Shown here in pieces: positions 61,120-64,000 of a stretch of 64,000 bases of DNA (position 1 is its first letter; each line of letters opens with the position of its first letter). Position numbers and translations under genes: made by a program. The notes under the pieces were generated by a model that saw nothing but the letters and a program-made list of their open reading frames with translations, had not been told where the DNA came from and did no database searches. This DNA comes from Ferdinandcohnia sp036962685 (GTDB lineage Bacteria > Bacillota > Bacilli > Bacillales > Bacillaceae_L): positions 1 through 64,000 of the forward strand of contig NZ_JBALOP010000044.1 in assembly GCF_036962685.1 (NCBI RefSeq), read 5' to 3'.

Positions 61120-61146
61120 CCTCCACCTCCATGGTGGGGGTTTTTT
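61120..61146 (+). terminator. Terminator of the Usp gene
   Basis: CCTCCACC (61120-61127), loop TCCAT, GGTGGGGG (61133-61140) and six Ts. Confidence 0.88.
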
Positions 61147-61207
61147 AGGTCAAAACAATGTGGGTCACAAAGACGTTGCGCTCTTAGTCTTTGATCCGCG
61201 AATAAAT

Positions 61208-61771
61208 TTATAAATTCACATCTACTTTCACTAAATTCTGCTCTTCCTTGTTAATTCCGATATATTTGAATGTCTCTGATGGGGAATGATGGTTATAGAT
61301 GTCCATTAAGATGGATATCGCAATTCCTTTTAGATAGGCGTGATAACCAAATGTTTTCCGAAGCGTATGCATGCCGACTTTACCAGGAATCCCAACCTCT
61401 TTTGCAGCATGATTGATGATCCGATAGGCCTGTTGTCTGGAGATTGGCTGGTTATCCTTTTTTGATTTAAATAAAAAGTCACTGCCTTTATATTCTAGAG
61501 TTTCTAAATACTCACTCAGTTCATTCTTTATCATATTGTTTAAATAATAAGCTTTTACTTCCTCGCTTGTTGCATCCTTTACATATAGGAATTCTTTCAT
61601 TCCCGATTCATCCCACACGTCCTCAACACGTAATGAGAGTAAATCACTTACCTTTATCCCAGTATTTATCCCAAATACAAAAAGCAATAGATCTCTTTGG
61701 GACTGCTTTTTTAATACAGCTTTGATGTCATTTATTTTGTTGACGTCCCGAATTGGATCGACAAACTCCAT
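61208..61771 (-). CDS. Short tyrosine recombinase (catalytic domain only)
   Basis: A 187-residue phage-integrase-family protein without the N-terminal core-binding domain. HTLRKTFGYHAY gives His135 and Arg138, then HHSPSETFKYIGI gives His162 and the nucleophile Tyr170. The first catalytic Arg, normally in TGLRxSEL, is Lys40 in TGIKVSDLL. Such short recombinases are common in bacilli; no flanking repeats or cargo suggest an active element here. Confidence 0.82.
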   Translation of the reverse strand: MEFVDPIRDVNKINDIKAVLKKQSQRDLLLFVFGINTGIKVSDLLSLRVEDVWDESGMKEFLYVKDATSEEVKAYYLNNMIKNELSEYLETLEYKGSDFLFKSKKDNQPISRQQAYRIINHAAKEVGIPGKVGMHTLRKTFGYHAYLKGIAISILMDIYNHHSPSETFKYIGINKEEQNLVKVDVNL

Positions 61772-62016
61772 CCGTTTATCCTCCTACTAATGTTACATAA
61801 CTTAAAAATAACACAGATTAAGTAACCATGACAACAGTTTTGCTTACAAATTCATTGAAGAAAGTTTTCCCTGTTTCTTTACAAATATGATTAAAGCCTG
61901 AAATCCCCCCTCAACTTTTATCTCAATAAAGGATTATTTTACTTAATGGAGGGTAAATTATAAAAAATCTTTTTAACATTTATCACCATTATCACTATGG
62001 AAAGGGGTTTTATGGT

Positions 62017-64000
62017 ATGGGTAAGTTTGGATGGATTATCATCGGCTTGCTACTTGTACTCGCCATCGGGGCTGGTGTGATTATTTCACAAAACATCGGT
62101 GAAGAAGAACAGACCAAGCAAGGCGTTGAAAACCAAGAAAAAGAAAATCAGGTAGACAATGATAAGCATTTCTCAGTACAGCACAAGGACTATCCTGGGA
62201 AAATAGCTCCTAAATTTTCAGCGGATGAGTTAACTGCAGCACCGGCAGGAGATTGGATCACGAACGGTGGTAATATTTTTAATGGAAGATACTCTCCGTT
62301 AGATAAAATCACTAAATCAAATGTAAAAGGATTAAAAGCTGAATGGGTCACAAGTCTTGGCTCTGGCTATGAGTTCAAATATTCAGGTGAAGCAACGCCG
62401 ATTGTTTATGATGGGGTTATGTTCACGATTACAGGAGCTAACGATGTTCAAGCCATTGATGCCAAAACGGGTGAATTAATTTGGGAATACCGTCCTGAAT
62501 TAGCAGCAAACTTAGATACCGTATGCTGCGGCTGGACAAGTCGCGGTGTAGCGTTAGGTGACGGAAAAGTATTTATAGGTGCTTTAGATGCAAGATTAAT
62601 TGCCTTAGATCAAAAAACAGGCGAGTTTATTTGGGAAGCTACAGTGGAAGATTGGAACAAAGGTTATACCATCACGAGCGCACCTCTTTATTATAATGGG
62701 ATGGTATATACGGGGATTGCCGGAGGTGAATACGGTATCCGTGGGTTTGTTGCCGCATATGATGCAGACAAGGGCAAAGAGATTTGGAGAACCCACACCA
62801 TTCCAGGTCCTGATGAAGTTGGACATGACACTTGGCCAAAGGACACCGATGCTTGGAAAAGAGGTGGTGCAGCTGTATGGCAAACACCAGCCATCGATCC
62901 TGAATTAGGTCTTATCTATTTCTCTACTGGTAACCCGTCTGCAGACCTTGATGGAAGCACTCGTGAAGGGGATAACTTATTTTCCGATTCCGTTCTAGCA
63001 TTAGATGCAAAAACGGGCGAATACAAATGGCACTTCCAAGAAGTACACCACGATATTTGGGATATGGATGCTCCTAACCCAGTCGTTTTATTTGATGTTG
63101 AAATGGATGGGGCGATGCGAAAAGGAATTGCACAAGCTGGAAAAACGGGCTGGGTCTACATATTGGACAGAACAAACGGGAAGCCGCTAATTGGTATTGA
63201 AGAAAAACCCGTTCCTCAGGACGAAAGACAAAAGACAGCCGCAACCCAACCTTTCCCTGTGGGTGATGCATTCGTACCACAAGAAGTAACAGAAGAAGAT
63301 ATCAAAAAGGATTTTCCTGATGACTGGAAAGGCACAATTGGTAAAATCTTCACCCCATTCTGGGACGAATTTGTTACATTAAAACCTGGCCCACAAGGTG
63401 GAGCAAACTGGCCACCTTCCGCCTATAACCCAAATACTGAGCTTTTTTACTTATTAGCAAATGATACGTATTTCTCATTCTCACATCATGAAGGTGATGA
63501 GGCCAATAATTACAAAGAAGGCGAAGTATGGCTCGGAAGTGTATGGCAGCCAGTAAAAACGGCACCTGGTCGTGGTGTTGTTACAGCAATGGATATTAAA
63601 ACGAATAAAATTGTTTGGCAGAAACATTGGGATACAATCGCTTATAGTGGGTTATTAACCACAAAAGGAGATCTCTTGTTCGCAGGTCATAATGATGGCC
63701 GAGTAATCGCCTTTGATGCAACGAATGGGGACGAATTATGGGAGTTTAAAATGGATGCGGGGGCAAATGCACCTCCAATCACATATGAAATTGATGGGAA
63801 ACAATATATCTCTATTTTCGCTGCGGGTAACTCACTTGCTGGAACTACCCATGGTGACAAGATTTACACATTCAGTCTAGAAGGTGCCTATACATCGCTA
63901 GAAGATATACCTGAAGATAAAATTAATAAATCACCAACAGCAAACGAACCTTCTGCTACCGATAAGAAGCAAGATGCAGAAGAAGGAAATAAATCAACTG
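62017..64000 (+). CDS. PQQ-dependent alcohol dehydrogenase, membrane-anchored (3' end beyond window)
   Basis: An open frame of at least 661 residues, still coding at base 64000. ATG at 62017 follows AAAGGGG by nine bases. One N-terminal membrane helix (about residues 5-24) and an acidic linker lead to an eight-bladed quinoprotein propeller. The adjacent-cysteine disulfide is C170-C171 in VCCGWTSRG; GTGNP-like FSTGNPSAD and HHDIWDMDAPNP follow. Asp349 is the predicted catalytic base and Asp351 matches the extra acid of lanthanide-dependent enzymes. A Ser/Glu/Lys-rich tail at the window end may lead to a cytochrome c domain; that is not seen. Confidence 0.88.
   Translation, partial: MGKFGWIIIGLLLVLAIGAGVIISQNIGEEEQTKQGVENQEKENQVDNDKHFSVQHKDYPGKIAPKFSADELTAAPAGDWITNGGNIFNGRYSPLDKITKSNVKGLKAEWVTSLGSGYEFKYSGEATPIVYDGVMFTITGANDVQAIDAKTGELIWEYRPELAANLDTVCCGWTSRGVALGDGKVFIGALDARLIALDQKTGEFIWEATVEDWNKGYTITSAPLYYNGMVYTGIAGGEYGIRGFVAAYDADKGKEIWRTHTIPGPDEVGHDTWPKDTDAWKRGGAAVWQTPAIDPELGLIYFSTGNPSADLDGSTREGDNLFSDSVLALDAKTGEYKWHFQEVHHDIWDMDAPNPVVLFDVEMDGAMRKGIAQAGKTGWVYILDRTNGKPLIGIEEKPVPQDERQKTAATQPFPVGDAFVPQEVTEEDIKKDFPDDWKGTIGKIFTPFWDEFVTLKPGPQGGANWPPSAYNPNTELFYLLANDTYFSFSHHEGDEANNYKEGEVWLGSVWQPVKTAPGRGVVTAMDIKTNKIVWQKHWDTIAYSGLLTTKGDLLFAGHNDGRVIAFDATNGDELWEFKMDAGANAPPITYEIDGKQYISIFAAGNSLAGTTHGDKIYTFSLEGAYTSLEDIPEDKINKSPTANEPSATDKKQDAEEGNKST

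Noticed and set aside
61208..61771. Integrative element marked by the recombinase
   Set aside because: No attachment repeats, tRNA gene, other phage or transfer genes, or second boundary are visible.
62605..63565. Minus-strand ORFs inside the PQQ dehydrogenase
   Set aside because: They are antisense shadows of a clearly coding frame with family motifs throughout.

Overview
The window reads as a chromosomal segment of a low-GC, endospore-forming member of the Bacillaceae. Supporting signs are AT-rich DNA, AGGAGG-type ribosome binding sites, TTG and GTG starts, a GerA/GerC/GerB germinant-receptor operon, YvbH- and YkuK-like genes, a NatAB/NatRK module and a seven-gene Mrp antiporter. Genus is not decidable by reading alone. 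Two runs of N (32935-32986 and 60243-60281) are assembly gaps, both inside dispersed repeats.

Layout. 0-12 kb is housekeeping and membrane functions: TraB-like protein, AGCS symporter, LtaS-like sulfatase, cupin, NatAB ABC exporter with divergent NatR/NatK two-component system, DHA2 drug exporter, glutaminase. 12.3-32.5 kb is an aromatic-acid catabolic island, nearly all on the minus strand. It holds a five-gene Liv-type ABC importer, a benzoate-CoA-ligase-like enzyme, a CoA-level lower pathway (two crotonases, aldehyde dehydrogenase, thiolase, two 3-hydroxyacyl-CoA dehydrogenases), a PaaA/PaaD/PaaB/PaaC di-iron oxygenase with PaaD split in two, a metallo-hydrolase, a PaaX repressor, a 4HBT-like thioesterase and, divergently, a BenE benzoate transporter. 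32.6-45.3 kb has a GGDEF-EAL protein, a CDF exporter, a TRAP transporter with Zn-dehydrogenase and FCD/GntR regulator, RlmCD and two membrane proteins. 45.4-49.2 kb is the ger operon. 50.8-53.8 kb is a type VII-style toxin/immunity island. 54.2-60 kb is the mrp operon, followed by a Usp protein, a short tyrosine recombinase and a PQQ alcohol dehydrogenase cut by the window end.

How the genes fit together. The island joins uptake (BenE, Liv-type ABC), CoA activation, an epoxidase of the phenylacetyl-CoA family and a beta-oxidation-like lower pathway. PaaK, PaaG and PaaE are not seen, while a benzoate-CoA ligase and BenE are, so an aerobic benzoyl-CoA route using a Paa-type oxygenase is a reasonable hypothesis. 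A 25-bp inverted repeat (ATTACG-N13-CGTAAT and variants) lies by the promoters of the oxygenase operon, the second crotonase gene, benE and the liv operon, and is a candidate PaaX operator. 

The most unusual non-genic structure is a family of 52-bp tandem stem-loop arrays at four loci (about 2, 8, 3 and 4 units). Each has exactly the same period but its own sequence variant, and each lies just beyond the 3' end of a minus-strand gene. Several other dispersed palindromic repeats are present, one of them inside the catabolic operon.
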